Below, piece by piece: positions 26,662 to 35,360 of a stretch of 64,000 nucleotides of DNA (within the stretch, counting starts at the first letter, position 1; each line of letters begins with the position of its first letter). This stretch comes from Granulicella arctica (GTDB lineage Bacteria; Acidobacteriota; Terriglobia; Terriglobales; Acidobacteriaceae): contig NZ_JAGTUT010000003.1 of NCBI RefSeq assembly GCF_025685605.1, forward strand, positions 1 to 64,000, given 5' to 3'. The notes below the pieces were generated by a model. It was not told where the DNA came from, searched no databases, and was given only the letters and a program-made list of their open reading frames with translations. Both the position numbers and the translations under genes were made by a program.

Positions 26662-27198
26662 ATGTCTGAAACTTCAATCAGTATGATTCTCGACCACCGA
26701 GAGCAGTTCTTGCGCTTCCTGCAAAGGCGTGTACCCGAGCGTGCGATCGCAGAAGATATTCTGCAAGCTGCGTATCTGCGTGCGCTCCAGCATGACGGAG
26801 AGTTGCGGCAGGACGAGTCTGTCGGAGCTTGGTTCTATCGCGTGCTGCGTAATGCTGTTATCGACTACTACCGGCGCCGGAGCACAGAAGATAGGGCGCT
26901 ACAGTCGTGGGGGCGTGAACTTGAGACTGTCGTTAGACCCAGCTCTGAGGAACACGATGAGATTTGTGGGTGTTTATCAGGTGTGCTCGATACGATTAAG
27001 CCTGCCTACTCCACATTGCTCCGCGCGGTGGACTTGGGCGAACAGCCGCTCACGGAATTCGCTCAGAGCAATAACATATCGACTTCGAACGCTGGCGTGC
27101 GTGCCCACCGCGCTCGGAAGGCTCTAAGGAAACAACTCATCAAAACCTGCGGTAGCTGCGCAGATCACGCCTGTATTGATTGCACCTGTCGCCGTTAG
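26662..27198 (+). CDS. ECF sigma factor with C-terminal Cys-rich tail (CorE-like)
   Basis: About 178 residues. Region 2 is readable as FLRFLQRRVPERAIAEDILQ, YLRAL and GAWFYRVLRNAVIDYYRR (region 2.4-like), region 4 as LDTIKPAYSTLLRAVDLGEQPLTEFAQ then STSNAGVRAHRARKALRKQL. The last 17 residues (TCGSCADHACIDCTCRR) add a CxxC-x-n-CxxCxC tail. CorE-type ECF sigma factors carry such a C-terminal Cys-rich domain that binds copper, zinc or cadmium and sets activity without an anti-sigma factor. Which metal applies here is unknown. ATG 26662 lacks a clear ribosome site; GTG 26635 is the alternative. Confidence 0.82.
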   Translation: MSETSISMILDHREQFLRFLQRRVPERAIAEDILQAAYLRALQHDGELRQDESVGAWFYRVLRNAVIDYYRRRSTEDRALQSWGRELETVVRPSSEEHDEICGCLSGVLDTIKPAYSTLLRAVDLGEQPLTEFAQSNNISTSNAGVRAHRARKALRKQLIKTCGSCADHACIDCTCRR

Positions 27199-27473
27199 GA
27201 ACATCAAGCTACTCCTAATTGTCCTTTGGAGACCAGGATAGGAAGATTCGGTCTGGTCAAGCTGGTAAGTCGAACACATCGCGAACCCGCCAACGATGAC
27301 CAACTCACACAATCGGCTTCCAAGTCGCCGGGAAGATGGGTCCGCATGGTCATGTCGTGCAGCCCCGTGGCTTGATAAGAGTTGGTTTGGGTTCGTGAGC
27401 TTTGGTCAACAGATATCAAGGGGCAACGCAAGTGGAAGCGATCGGTAACCCAAGGCGTTGATAAACTACCTAC

Positions 27474-27941
27474 ATGCTAGCCCACAAAATCGAGCAGCAC
27501 GTGTCGAAGGAACTGCTCGGTGTCGCAGAACGCTTTCGGCAGATGATTAGTCGATGGGTGCGTACGACACGCGATCAGGCTGGAACACCGACTTCGGCAC
27601 AACTTGAAACCTTGAGCCTGCTACAAAACGAGGGTCCCGCAAGCATCGCTGCCTTGGCACGTAGACGCTGGGTGAAACATCAGAGTATGCGTCTGCTTGT
27701 CGAGCAACTTGCGGCTGAAGAGACAATACTAAAGACCTCCGATCCACAAGACCGCAGGAGCCAGATAGTCAGTCTTACAGCTAAGGGGCGATCCCTTTTG
27801 AGGCAAGAGCAACGCGTCCGCGCTCTTTGGATCGCCCAGGTCCTGCAGCAGAATTGCTCCACAGACGACCTGATTCAGGTAGTCGCAGCAATAGATACTC
27901 TGGATCGCGTCTTGCAGACCATCTTATCTAAGCCTGCTTAA
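27474..27941 (+). CDS. MarR family regulator
   Basis: A 155-residue winged-helix protein: TSAQLETLSLLQNEGPASIAALARRRWVKHQSMRLLVEQL is the recognition region, and DPQDRRSQIVSLTAKG is the MarR wing with its conserved DxRxxxxxLT pattern. It acts as a dimer that leaves DNA on binding phenolic or other ligands. It converges with the SnoaL gene at 27928 (14-bp overlap of 3' ends). A roughly 275-bp gap separates it from the ECF sigma gene; nothing recognisable is seen in that gap. Confidence 0.88.
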   Translation: MLAHKIEQHVSKELLGVAERFRQMISRWVRTTRDQAGTPTSAQLETLSLLQNEGPASIAALARRRWVKHQSMRLLVEQLAAEETILKTSDPQDRRSQIVSLTAKGRSLLRQEQRVRALWIAQVLQQNCSTDDLIQVVAAIDTLDRVLQTILSKPA

Positions 27942-28341
27942 GCATCGCGATGACAGAAGCCAGAGAGTTCATTCCCCAATGCTCGGCATAGCGTCCATTC
28001 TCGAGTCTTACAACATCGATTACATCGATGACAACTTGTTTATGAGTTGGCGGAATACCCAACAGTACCCCTTCGTGAATTCCGGTGATCGTCTTGCGAG
28101 TCGTGACCTTATCTCCCTCGGCGATCTGGTCTTGAATCGTCACGCGCAAATCCGACAAAGCAGGCTTTAGTATGTTCTGAAAAGTATGCCACATGCCTTC
28201 GGGACCATTAGAAGCGCCTTCCGGCGCAGAGTGATTGATGAAATTGTGTGCCATCAAGTTGTTAAACGAGGTCTTATTTCCCTCTTGTATGACTTCCAGA
28301 TTGAAGCGACGCACCGCTGCCTTATTTGACTCAATAGACAA
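27928..28341 (-). CDS. SnoaL-like polyketide cyclase-fold protein
   Basis: About 137 residues from a TTG at 28341 that follows AGGAGG; an ATG at 28428 in frame has no ribosome site and crosses an inverted repeat. The SnoaL/NTF2 cone is seen in NKTSFNNLMAHNFINHSAPEGASNGPEGMWHTF, then KVTTRKTITGIHEGVLLGIPPTHKQV, typical of SnoaL-like esters cyclases (ester-cyclase annotation) with the His and Asp of the pocket. The family hydrolyses or cyclises small substrates, but most members are uncharacterised. It shares its 3' end with marR, and the inverted repeat upstream could bind a regulator. Confidence 0.83.
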   Translation of the reverse strand: MSIESNKAAVRRFNLEVIQEGNKTSFNNLMAHNFINHSAPEGASNGPEGMWHTFQNILKPALSDLRVTIQDQIAEGDKVTTRKTITGIHEGVLLGIPPTHKQVVIDVIDVVRLENGRYAEHWGMNSLASVIAMLKQA

Positions 28342-28373
28342 AACAACCTCCTGCAATTTCCTTAAATTGTACA

Positions 28374-28402
28374 GCACGCCTGTATACTGTGCGTAGGCGT
28401 GC
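28374..28402. promoter_or_regulatory. inverted repeat upstream of SnoaL-like gene
   Basis: GCACGCCT (28374-28381) and AGGCGTGC (28395-28402) are exact 8-bp complements 13 bases apart, about 35 bp upstream of the chosen start at 28341. It may be an operator for a dimeric regulator such as the MarR protein, or a hairpin in RNA. No T-run follows. Confidence 0.5.
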
Positions 28403-28758
28403 GGCCGCTTCACAGACCACGGGCACATCGTGTCTCACGCGCACATGGTCTCTATTGATGCCCAACCCGAGATGCGGTCACGACGATCGCGGTAACAAGA
28501 CCCTAGATAGTGCCGGAGCAGGGCACGGCCCCCGCAACAACAAAATATTGCGAGCATTCATGCCGGAAGTTGAAGCCAAGATGATGCGCGATCTTCCCAT
28601 CTTCCACATGTCGCCAGCTCGTTGCCGAGAAAGCGAGATGACCATATAACCCTGGACGACATCTCTTCACTTCCCCGGCTCGGCTCATGGCTAACCTCGC
28701 ATTATGAGGGTTCAGATCGAAGATTCAGACATCAGGGGCTCGTGCGGCCAACTTGGTC
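28403..28758. other. non-coding stretch
   Basis: I see no frame with homology on either strand, and no RNA gene. Its base composition does not stand out. Confidence 0.4.
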
Positions 28759-28992
28759 ATGACCACGGCGCTGAGAGTATTTGTGACGGCTTTCCCAAAT
28801 TATGTAGAAGAAGCGTTCTCAGTGGAAGAAACCGACTACCTGTTGAAGCCGATTGGCCTGGAGCGACTAGGTTAAGCGATTCAAAGAGCGGAGCTGCGAA
28901 AAGCAGAGAGGCTCGCCATACATGCGATGGATTTGTCGCATATGGGAGCCGAGATCCAAGATTGCAGCCATCGGTTGAAGGAGATCTCTTGA
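28759..28992 (+). pseudogene. remnant of a LytTR-type response regulator
   Basis: The frame reads RVFVTAFPNYVEEAF, then SVEETDYLLKPIGLERL, which is the beta4-alpha4-beta5 end of a receiver domain with its conserved Thr/Ala and Lys-Pro dipeptide. A TAA at 28873-28875 follows, and the same frame resumes with AIQRAELRKAERLA, the usual linker helix, until a TGA at 28990. The aspartate half of the receiver and the LytTR DNA-binding domain are missing. A relic. Confidence 0.65.
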
Positions 28993-29315
28993 ATCACTTC
29001 GTCAGCAGTCACTTCCTGGCGTGATATCGATGAGGCATACCGCGCACGTAATTCAAGAAGAGCTCACTTGCAAACACTGACTGATATATACCAAGGCCCT
29101 GATCGTCTACTTGCGGGCGGGGTAACGCATGAGCGATGGACCACGAGTAGTCTATAGGACTATGCTAGGCCTCGAGCCGAGGTGCGAACCTCATATGAGA
29201 GTGCTCAGCAGATTTCCGGACAGCGCCGCTAAGTGCATTAGTCTTGAAGTGTCGGTCGAAGAGCGCGTCGCGGCTTCCAGACATCAACCGATCTCAAAAC
29301 CTGATTCGCGGCTAA
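28993..29315. other. non-coding stretch
   Basis: Longer frames exist here but none resembles a protein I recognise and codon use is irregular. No RNA or repeat was recognised. It separates the receiver relic from the TetR gene. Confidence 0.4.
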
Positions 29316-29951
29316 CTACCGGCGGCGCCTACTTGGTCCGGCTTCCCAATCGGGAGTTCGGATACACAGGAGCGCTTGATCGATCAATTCCCCGCTGTAC
29401 GCTTGTGCTAATAAAGGGTGACCGAGCAGGAGCCGGAAATAAATTGGGGCAACGATCGCATCAAGTAGAAGTTCCGGGTCTGTCCCGGCTCGAAATTCCC
29501 CTGACGCTATACCGCGCTCAATGTCCCCCACGGCAGATGCTCTTCTCGGACGAATGTGGTTCTCGTAGAGTTCTTTCAGGATCGATGGATCTGCTTGGCC
29601 CTCTGCAATCAATTCGGCTACTACCTTTCCGAACAAACCATGGCATTGAGAGACGAGGTGATTGATCCTCGTCCGCAACGCCTCCTCCGCCGAAACCGCT
29701 TCCGGCATTTCAAGAATGGTACTAAAGCGCTCGTGGAACATGGCCATGATGAGAGCGGCTTTTGAAGGCCACCATTTGTAAAGTGTTGGCTTCCCAACAC
29801 CTGCTCGTTGTGCGACGGCGTCCATGGTCAGGTCACGAGCGGGTTTCTCTTTCAGCAGCGCATGGACAGCGTTCATGATCGCAGCATGGGAAGCTGCCGC
29901 TTTGCTGCGCGGTCTTCCTATAGGGATCTGTTTGGATCTAGACTTCAGCAC
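29316..29951 (-). CDS. TetR/AcrR family regulator
   Basis: A 211-residue protein with helix-turn-helix DLTMDAVAQRAGVGKPTLYKWW followed by SKAALIMAMF, the 'K-x-T-x-Y-x-W-W' form of TetR. The C-terminal half with FGKVVAELIAEGQADPSILKELYENHIRPRR and a Gly-x-His-Pro-Leu motif matches TetR_C_33-like domains. It is divergent from the hydrolase gene at 30060 and shares a roughly 110-bp intergenic region with two putative operators, so it probably represses the hydrolase and itself. The ligand is unknown. Confidence 0.9.
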   Translation of the reverse strand: MLKSRSKQIPIGRPRSKAAASHAAIMNAVHALLKEKPARDLTMDAVAQRAGVGKPTLYKWWPSKAALIMAMFHERFSTILEMPEAVSAEEALRTRINHLVSQCHGLFGKVVAELIAEGQADPSILKELYENHIRPRRASAVGDIERGIASGEFRAGTDPELLLDAIVAPIYFRLLLGHPLLAQAYSGELIDQALLCIRTPDWEAGPSRRRR

Positions 29952-29965
29952 ATCTTTAACTTACC

Positions 29966-30019
29966 TGAACGAGACGTAAATAGAAATGAATCTTATCCCT
30001 TTCCTTTACGTCTAGTAAA
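29966..30019. promoter_or_regulatory. two TetR-type operator sites in opposite orientation
   Basis: TTTACGTCTAGTAAA (30005-30019) has TTTAC/GTAAA arms around 5 bases. Its minus-strand partner TTTACGTCTCGTTCA occupies 29966-29980 and matches 11 of 15 positions. The 9-base core AGACGTAAA/TTTACGTCT (29972-29980 and 30005-30013) is exact. Both lie between the divergent TetR and hydrolase genes. Confidence 0.6.
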
Positions 30020-30059
30020 GTGGATTTAGTTGAACAGTCTTAAGAGAAGGGTTACCACA

Positions 30060-31013
30060 ATGACAATATTACGGAAAGATTACAGTGAGACTTCGTGGCT
30101 TTTGCATCATCCATTGACCGCCGAGGATCGTGCGGCCATGGCCTCGATGCGCGCTATCGTGGAGCCAAACAAAGGGAAGCTTCAGGGAATAGCGGCCCGC
30201 CCTCTATTCGATGCAATGATGGAGCGCGTCGCTGTGCCGGCATCCATCGACTACACAGCCGACGAAATCGGCCGCGTACACGGATGGTGGTGTCGGCCGA
30301 CGAATGCCGTGTCTGACCACGCAGTAATTCATATTCATGGCGGTTGGTTTAACTGGGGATCCGCCCAGGCTTTCCGCTACTTGGCGGGCCAGATCGCAGC
30401 GCAGATCGGTGCGGCGGTGTTTGTCCCGGACTACCGTCTTGCTCCAGAGTATCCATTTCCTGCCGCTACCGATGATGTCCGGTCCTGCTATTTTGGCTTA
30501 GTTGAGCGCGGCTACTCGAAGATCGCGATCACAGGCGATTCCGCGGGGGGAAACCTCGCGCTTGGCTTGCTGGTGTACCTTGCGGCAAACAGCGACATCC
30601 GCGGCGAAGCTTTGGTGGGTGGGGTAGCGATTTCACCTGTGACAGATCTGTCCCTATCGGGAGAGAGTTGGTCGACCCGTGCCGAAGCCGACCCTCTCTT
30701 TACTGTGCAGCAAATTGCCGGACTGACTCATTCCTACCTGGCAGAACAGGATCCAGTTGATCCGGTCGCTTCACCACTCTTCGCGGAATTGAAAGGCTTA
30801 GTGCCCATCCGCGTTCATGTGGGTAACGACGAAGTGCTGCTGGCTGATTCCGTCCGGTTTGTGGAGAGCGCGATCGCGGCAGGAGTCGATGCTCGTGTCG
30901 ATGTATGGGAGGGCATGATTCATGGATTCTTGGGGAGCGTGGGACGCCTTACAGCTTCCAGGCAGGCTCTTACGGCCATTGGTGAATTTCTAAATGAACA
31001 ATTCGCAGACTGA
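30060..31013 (+). CDS. HSL-family alpha/beta hydrolase (esterase/lipase)
   Basis: About 317 residues from ATG 30060, which has AGAAGGG upstream; a TTG at 30030 is in frame but weaker. Hormone-sensitive-lipase family marks are HIHGGWFNWG (HGGG-like oxyanion hole), ITGDSAGGNLAL (nucleophile Ser in GDSAG), DPVAS with the acid, and GMIHGFLG with the catalytic His. The expected reaction is hydrolysis of short-chain esters in the cytosol. It is divergent from a TetR gene, its probable repressor. Confidence 0.9.
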   Translation: MTILRKDYSETSWLLHHPLTAEDRAAMASMRAIVEPNKGKLQGIAARPLFDAMMERVAVPASIDYTADEIGRVHGWWCRPTNAVSDHAVIHIHGGWFNWGSAQAFRYLAGQIAAQIGAAVFVPDYRLAPEYPFPAATDDVRSCYFGLVERGYSKIAITGDSAGGNLALGLLVYLAANSDIRGEALVGGVAISPVTDLSLSGESWSTRAEADPLFTVQQIAGLTHSYLAEQDPVDPVASPLFAELKGLVPIRVHVGNDEVLLADSVRFVESAIAAGVDARVDVWEGMIHGFLGSVGRLTASRQALTAIGEFLNEQFAD

Positions 31014-31166
31014 CAGTCCGCACTTTTCCTCAAGTGTGACTCTCTGGATTGACGCAAAGCCAATCATGCACGCATTCGTATCGGGAGACAGCGAGGGATT
31101 AGTACAGCGCCAAAGACGCCCCTCACGACGAAATACCGACCGTCTGGAGTTGTGTGTAGCCCGATT

Positions 31167-31604
31167 TCACTCCTGGGACATCTCAGGCACAAACAAGGGC
31201 ACCGATGCGGCAGCTGGACCTTGAACCTTGAAATTCAGAGTCGTCTGCTCATGGCCTTTTGGATGCTGCTCTCGCCACAACTTAAGCAGTAGCGGAGGCA
31301 TAGCCGACATGACGACCCTTGTGCGATGGACCTTCGCATGACAGCCTGGACATAGCGAGATCATTAGATTCAGAACTGATTTACCCGGAACCCGATGGTG
31401 GACGATTATCGAGCGTTTGTCCCGGCCCGAAGCGTCACACACCCGACAACGCTTCCCGTCGCGCTGAAGAACCGCCTCACGCAAACCGCCGAAGTGCTCA
31501 TCATCTTGCCACTTAAGCGTATAGCAGGTTGAGCAAAGACCCATTGCGAGGATTTTCCGATTCCCGCACGGACAATGCAGCGAGCGTTGTACTGGACCCT
31601 TCAT
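31167..31604 (-). CDS. HNH endonuclease-like protein, recombinase-linked (copy 2)
   Basis: A 145-residue homologue of the HNH protein at 4357-4824: CPCGNRKILAMGLCSTCYTLKW, EAVLQRDGKRCRVC, VHHRVPGKS and LCPGCHAKVHRT keep the same order and spacing, and REQHPKGHEQ matches its counterpart. All metal- and water-binding residues of the HNH core are present. As at copy 1, its start abuts the stop of a serine recombinase fragment (31604). It appears intact even though its partner is truncated, so it may still be made. DNA nicking or mobility role is inferred from the fold. Confidence 0.82.
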   Translation of the reverse strand: MKGPVQRSLHCPCGNRKILAMGLCSTCYTLKWQDDEHFGGLREAVLQRDGKRCRVCDASGRDKRSIIVHHRVPGKSVLNLMISLCPGCHAKVHRTRVVMSAMPPLLLKLWREQHPKGHEQTTLNFKVQGPAAASVPLFVPEMSQE

Positions 31605-31867
31605 TACCGCGCTCTCGATGAGGACCGGGCCCTTTTTGGGATCATTGGCTTCTTGGCAACGGCTGCAGCTTCAATCGCGGCCCAGCCCACATACCGATAG
31701 ATCGTTGCGCGATTGACGCCGAACTCGCGGGCAAGACTCGTTTTCTCTTCTCCTTCGGCCAGACGGCGGCTCAACTCTGCCGTCCGCTCTGGTGAGAACT
31801 TCCGTTTGCGGCCCTTGTATGCCCCCGCTCGCTTTGCAAGTTCGATTCCCTCCCTTTGACGCTCCCG
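31604..31867 (-). pseudogene. C-terminal fragment of a serine recombinase
   Basis: Only the last 87 residues remain: RERQREGIELAKRAGAYKG, then a Hin-like helix-turn-helix (SLAREFGVNRATIYRYVG). They align with the tail of the recombinase at 4821-5527 but the catalytic Ser and Arg domain is gone. Upstream of 31867 the frame is open through 31960 but carries no recombinase similarity, since that DNA is the 5' part of the methyltransferase gene on the opposite strand. The same breakpoint truncates both genes. Confidence 0.8.
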
Positions 31868-34239
31868 GACGCCGCCACCGATCTCCTCAAGCTCGCCCAG
31901 CAGCTTGAACTCGAACGCGCCGCCAGTCCCACACCCCACACCAAGGAAGAAATCGCCCACTTCCTCATCCGCATCGTCTTTTGCCTCTTTGCCGACTCCA
32001 TCGGCCTCATCCCAAACAACGTGTTTCGCAGCCTCGTAGAATCAAGTCGCTCCTCACGCATCAACTTCAATAAGAAATTGCCTATTCTTTTCGAAGCCAT
32101 GAGTCAGGAGGGCAGTTTCTTCGGCGCGGACGACATCCCGTGGTTCAACGGCGGCGTCTTCAATAACGCCCAGACCATCGAACTCAACAATGCCGACTGC
32201 GATATTCTTCGCAAAGCCGCCAAGCACGACTGGTCCCAAATCGAGCCCTCCATCTTCGGCACCCTCTTCGAGCGATCCCTCGACGCCGCTAAGCGCTCCA
32301 TGATCGGCGCGCACTACACCTCGCCCGAAGACATCCTCCTGCTCGTCGATCCCGTCGTTATGACGCCGCTCCGCCGCGATTGGACTCGAACCCGCGCAGC
32401 CATTGAAGAAGCTCTCGCCGCTGAAGAGGAACAAACACAACGCCGCAACCTCCGCGCTAATCGTCCTGCCAGCAAGCTACTCACAGAGTGGGCAGAAAAG
32501 CTCAGCAAGGTTCGCATCCTGGACCCCGCCTGCGGCTCCGGGAATTTCCTCTACATCGCCATGAAGCAGCTTCTTGACCTCTGGCAAGAAGCTCGCGGCT
32601 TTGGCCTAAAACAAGGCCTAATTCTTCCCGTCGAATCCATGCCCACCCCGGCGCAACTCTACGGCATCGAGCTCGACTTCTATGCCCATGAGATTGCGTC
32701 AGCAGTGGTATGGATTGGCCTCCTCCAATGGAAGCGAGACCACAGCTACAACGACCAACCTAAACCCATCCTCCACAAGCTCGCCAACATCGAACACGCT
32801 GACGCAATCCTTCGTTATAACGAGTCGCTGAAATCCGATGATTACCCAAATGGCGAGCCTTACGAACCTGTGTGGCCGACAGCGGAATTTATCGTGGGCA
32901 ATCCCCCATTTCTCCACGGGAGCAAGCTGCGTCGTGAGTTAGGTGACACGCTTGTAGAGGATCTATTTAGCCTTTACCGCGATCGTGTCGCGGGAGCCGC
33001 CGACTTGGTTTGCTACTGGCTTGAAAAAGGCCGCGCTCAGGTCGTTAGCAACGCAACCCAACGCGTCGGATTCATAGCTACGCAGGCCATTCGTGGCGGC
33101 GCTAGTCAAAAAGTTCTTGGACGGATAGAGGACACGGCATCAATTTTCTACGCTTGGAGCGATAGGAATTGGCTGCTAGACGGTGCGACTGTGCACGTAT
33201 CATTCATTGCCTTTGATATAGGCGATGAGCAAAATCACACGCTCAACAACACTCCAGTCAAGAAAATTCACCGGGATCTGAGTGCTGGTTTCGACCTTAC
33301 AACCGCCAAGTCGCTTGGCGAAAACCTCGGTGTTTGGGCTTATGGTTCGCAGACAAAGGCTCCTTTGATATTAGTGATGAGGCTGCGCAAAAGATTTTTC
33401 GTTCCCTCAGCCCTTTTGGACGGGATTACCGAGACGTAGTAAAGGTCGGTTTCAATGGCAAGAACCTTTTAGATCGCAAACCTCGATGGGTGATCGATTT
33501 CGGCGAAGATATGCCAGAAAAAGAGGCTTCGCTTCATGAAGCCCCTTTCGAGTATGTGAAAGAAGTAGTTTGGAAAGAACGTCGCGGACGGCGCGAGGTG
33601 AGACAAACATCGCTCTGGTGGCTCCATGCCCGACCTTCCCCAAAGTACCGACAAATTCTCGCTAAGCAGGCGCGCTATCTTGCGACCGCAGCTACCTCGA
33701 AACATCGAGTTTACGTCTGGCTCACTCCAAGGGTGCTTGTCGATCACGCGATTATTGTTTTTGCCCGCGAAGATGACTACTTCATGGGTGTTATGCAATC
33801 TTGCGTAAATGAGCTTTGGACCCGAGCCCGAGGAACGCAGGTGCGCGAAGCAGAGTCGGGTTTCCGCTACACTCCTACAACGACCTTCGAAACATTCCCA
33901 TTTCCTCTATCACTAGGCAGCGAACCCGCCGAGAACGACTCCCCCGTTGTCCGCGCCATCGCCGACGCTGCCCGCGAACTCGACCGCCTCCGCGAGGCCT
34001 GGCTCAACCCACCCAACGCCTCCGAAGAGGACCTCAAGACCCGCACTCTCACCAAACTCTACAACGCCCGCCCCGAATGGCTCGCCAGCGCCCACCGCAC
34101 TCTGGACCAAGCCGTCTTCGCTGCCTACGGTTGGGCTTCCAACCTCACCGACCAGGACATCCTCGGTCGCCTTCTCGCCCTCAACCACGAGCGCGGGACA
34201 ATGAGACCTCAAGCCTCTTGCTCTAATGTCATTCTCTAA
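31868..34239 (+). pseudogene. MmeI-like (type IIL) DNA methyltransferase, N-truncated and frameshifted
   Basis: SAM-binding motif I is ILDPACGSGNFLYIAMKQL and the catalytic N6-adenine motif is IVGNPPFLHGSKLRRELG. The ADLVCYWLEKGRAQ and RNWLLDGATVHVSFIAFD segments are typical of the large single-chain MmeI-like family. The first frame derails after GSQTK near 33358; adding one base restores SFDISDEAAQKIF and the target-recognition part (LWWLHARPSPKYR, TPTTTFETFPFP, DILGRLLALNHERG). The family's N-terminal nuclease domain (about 170 residues) is missing at the breakpoint with the recombinase fragment. If real, it is inactive for cutting and probably for methylation. Confidence 0.82.
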
Positions 34240-34454
34240 GACCTGGCTGTTTACGACTTCGAAATGGGTTCCGTTAAAGTCTTGTTCACTCAAGTCAACG
34301 AGCTGTGCAAAGACATGATCCATCTTGACTAAGTACTTAGATTTCGAGGTCACCGTAGGAGGCGTCCAGCCATTAAAACTCCTCACCCTGCGTACATAAA
34401 AAGACCGGTTTCTAGGTTGGTCTGAGTGGAAGGACGCAAGTTTACTTTGTACAG

Positions 34455-35044
34455 TTACGGCCACAGTACTGGTCGTTTAAAGTCGGAGTGCGAGAGAAGC
34501 TCCGGGGCGAGCCTCACTTTTGGAGGCTCGATCAAAACGGTTTGCAGTCCAGCTCTTCGTCCATATTTAAGAGCAGGTACACAATCGGTGTCGTTCGAAA
34601 CAAGCACAATACGGTCGATAGATCGGTTTGCGGCGTATGCGGCGATGTCGAGGCCAATCCGCATATCGACGCCCTTTTGCTCAAAATCTGGATTAAAATT
34701 CGCATCTGTCAGAGGGGCGGTAGACGCAACAGGTGTTCTCTTTGGCTTGAAGCCCCGAAACTTCAAAACACCCCTTCGAACCGCAATAAATCTTTCCTAG
34801 AAAGCTCGTGTAACCATGCATCAGACGCTTGGAAGGTAAAGGGTGTTCCCGAGACAGGGAGTTTGACAGTGCCTGTGTACAAAGCACAGTCATAATAGAG
34901 AATTCTAAAAAGGTCCTCATCCCCACCCTTGCAGTTCAGCGCAAATCGCTCGATAAAATCCGGGTCATAGGTCTTGTTGGCTTTTTTAGCCTCCACCCTT
35001 ACGAACCCTCCATCGATGAGAATTACAACCTTCGAATTGGCCAC
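34455..35044 (-). pseudogene. NYN-domain (LabA/DUF88-like) ribonuclease, one-base frameshift
   Basis: The first frame, probably from GTG 35044 (GGGGTGA upstream), gives VVILIDGGFVRVEAKKANKT, the opening beta strand of NYN with its acidic residue. It ends in a stop at 34763. One extra base near 34785 would continue it as DLFAVRRGVLKFRGFKPK and then GVDMRIGLDIAAYA and VLVSNDTDCVPALKYGRRAG, the two Asp clusters of NYN nucleases. All four acidic metal ligands are present across the two frames. NYN proteins cut RNA and often appear in conflict or toxin loci. Frameshift is likely an error or recent loss. Confidence 0.75.
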
Positions 35045-35064
35045 ACTCACCCCAAAATGAATAA

Positions 35065-35080
35065 GCCCCCATTCGGGGGC
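35065..35080 (-). terminator. GC-rich hairpin with T-rich 3' side, leftward
   Basis: GCCCCC and GGGGGC pair with a 4-base loop. On the minus strand the next bases are TTATTCATTTT, a moderate T-rich tail. It sits just upstream of the NYN start, so it could end transcripts arriving from umuC or lie in the NYN leader. Stem is strong, tail is weak. Confidence 0.4.
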
Positions 35081-35360
35081 CATATAGTGCTCGCCTACGA
35101 GCGTAACGGATAGCGTGTTTATAGGCCTTCCACGATCTGAAGTCAAGCTGCGTGGAAGTGTTCAGCTATGTTCATACGCTTCCCCTCCCTTCCATCCTAA
35201 AGACGTGGGGGGGGGGAAGTCTCCCCCAGACTCCAGAGATGCGCCGGCAAGAAGGACCGGCCCATCTCTTTCGCCACCCTCTTGTATGGGATCTTTCGCT
35301 GAAAGTAACTCCCAGCAAAAGAAAGACTTGCGGCTTTTCTCACTATCAGAACACCGTTCC
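35081..35360. other. intergenic region with G10 run
   Basis: No gene is supported. A run of ten G at 35207-35216 followed by AAGTCTCCCCC can fold into a hairpin; such a homopolymer is unusual for the window and error-prone. Confidence 0.4.

Noticed and set aside
31841-31855. GTTCGATTCCCTCC resembling a tRNA T-loop.
   Set aside because: It is inside the recombinase reading frame and no acceptor or anticodon stem fits around it.
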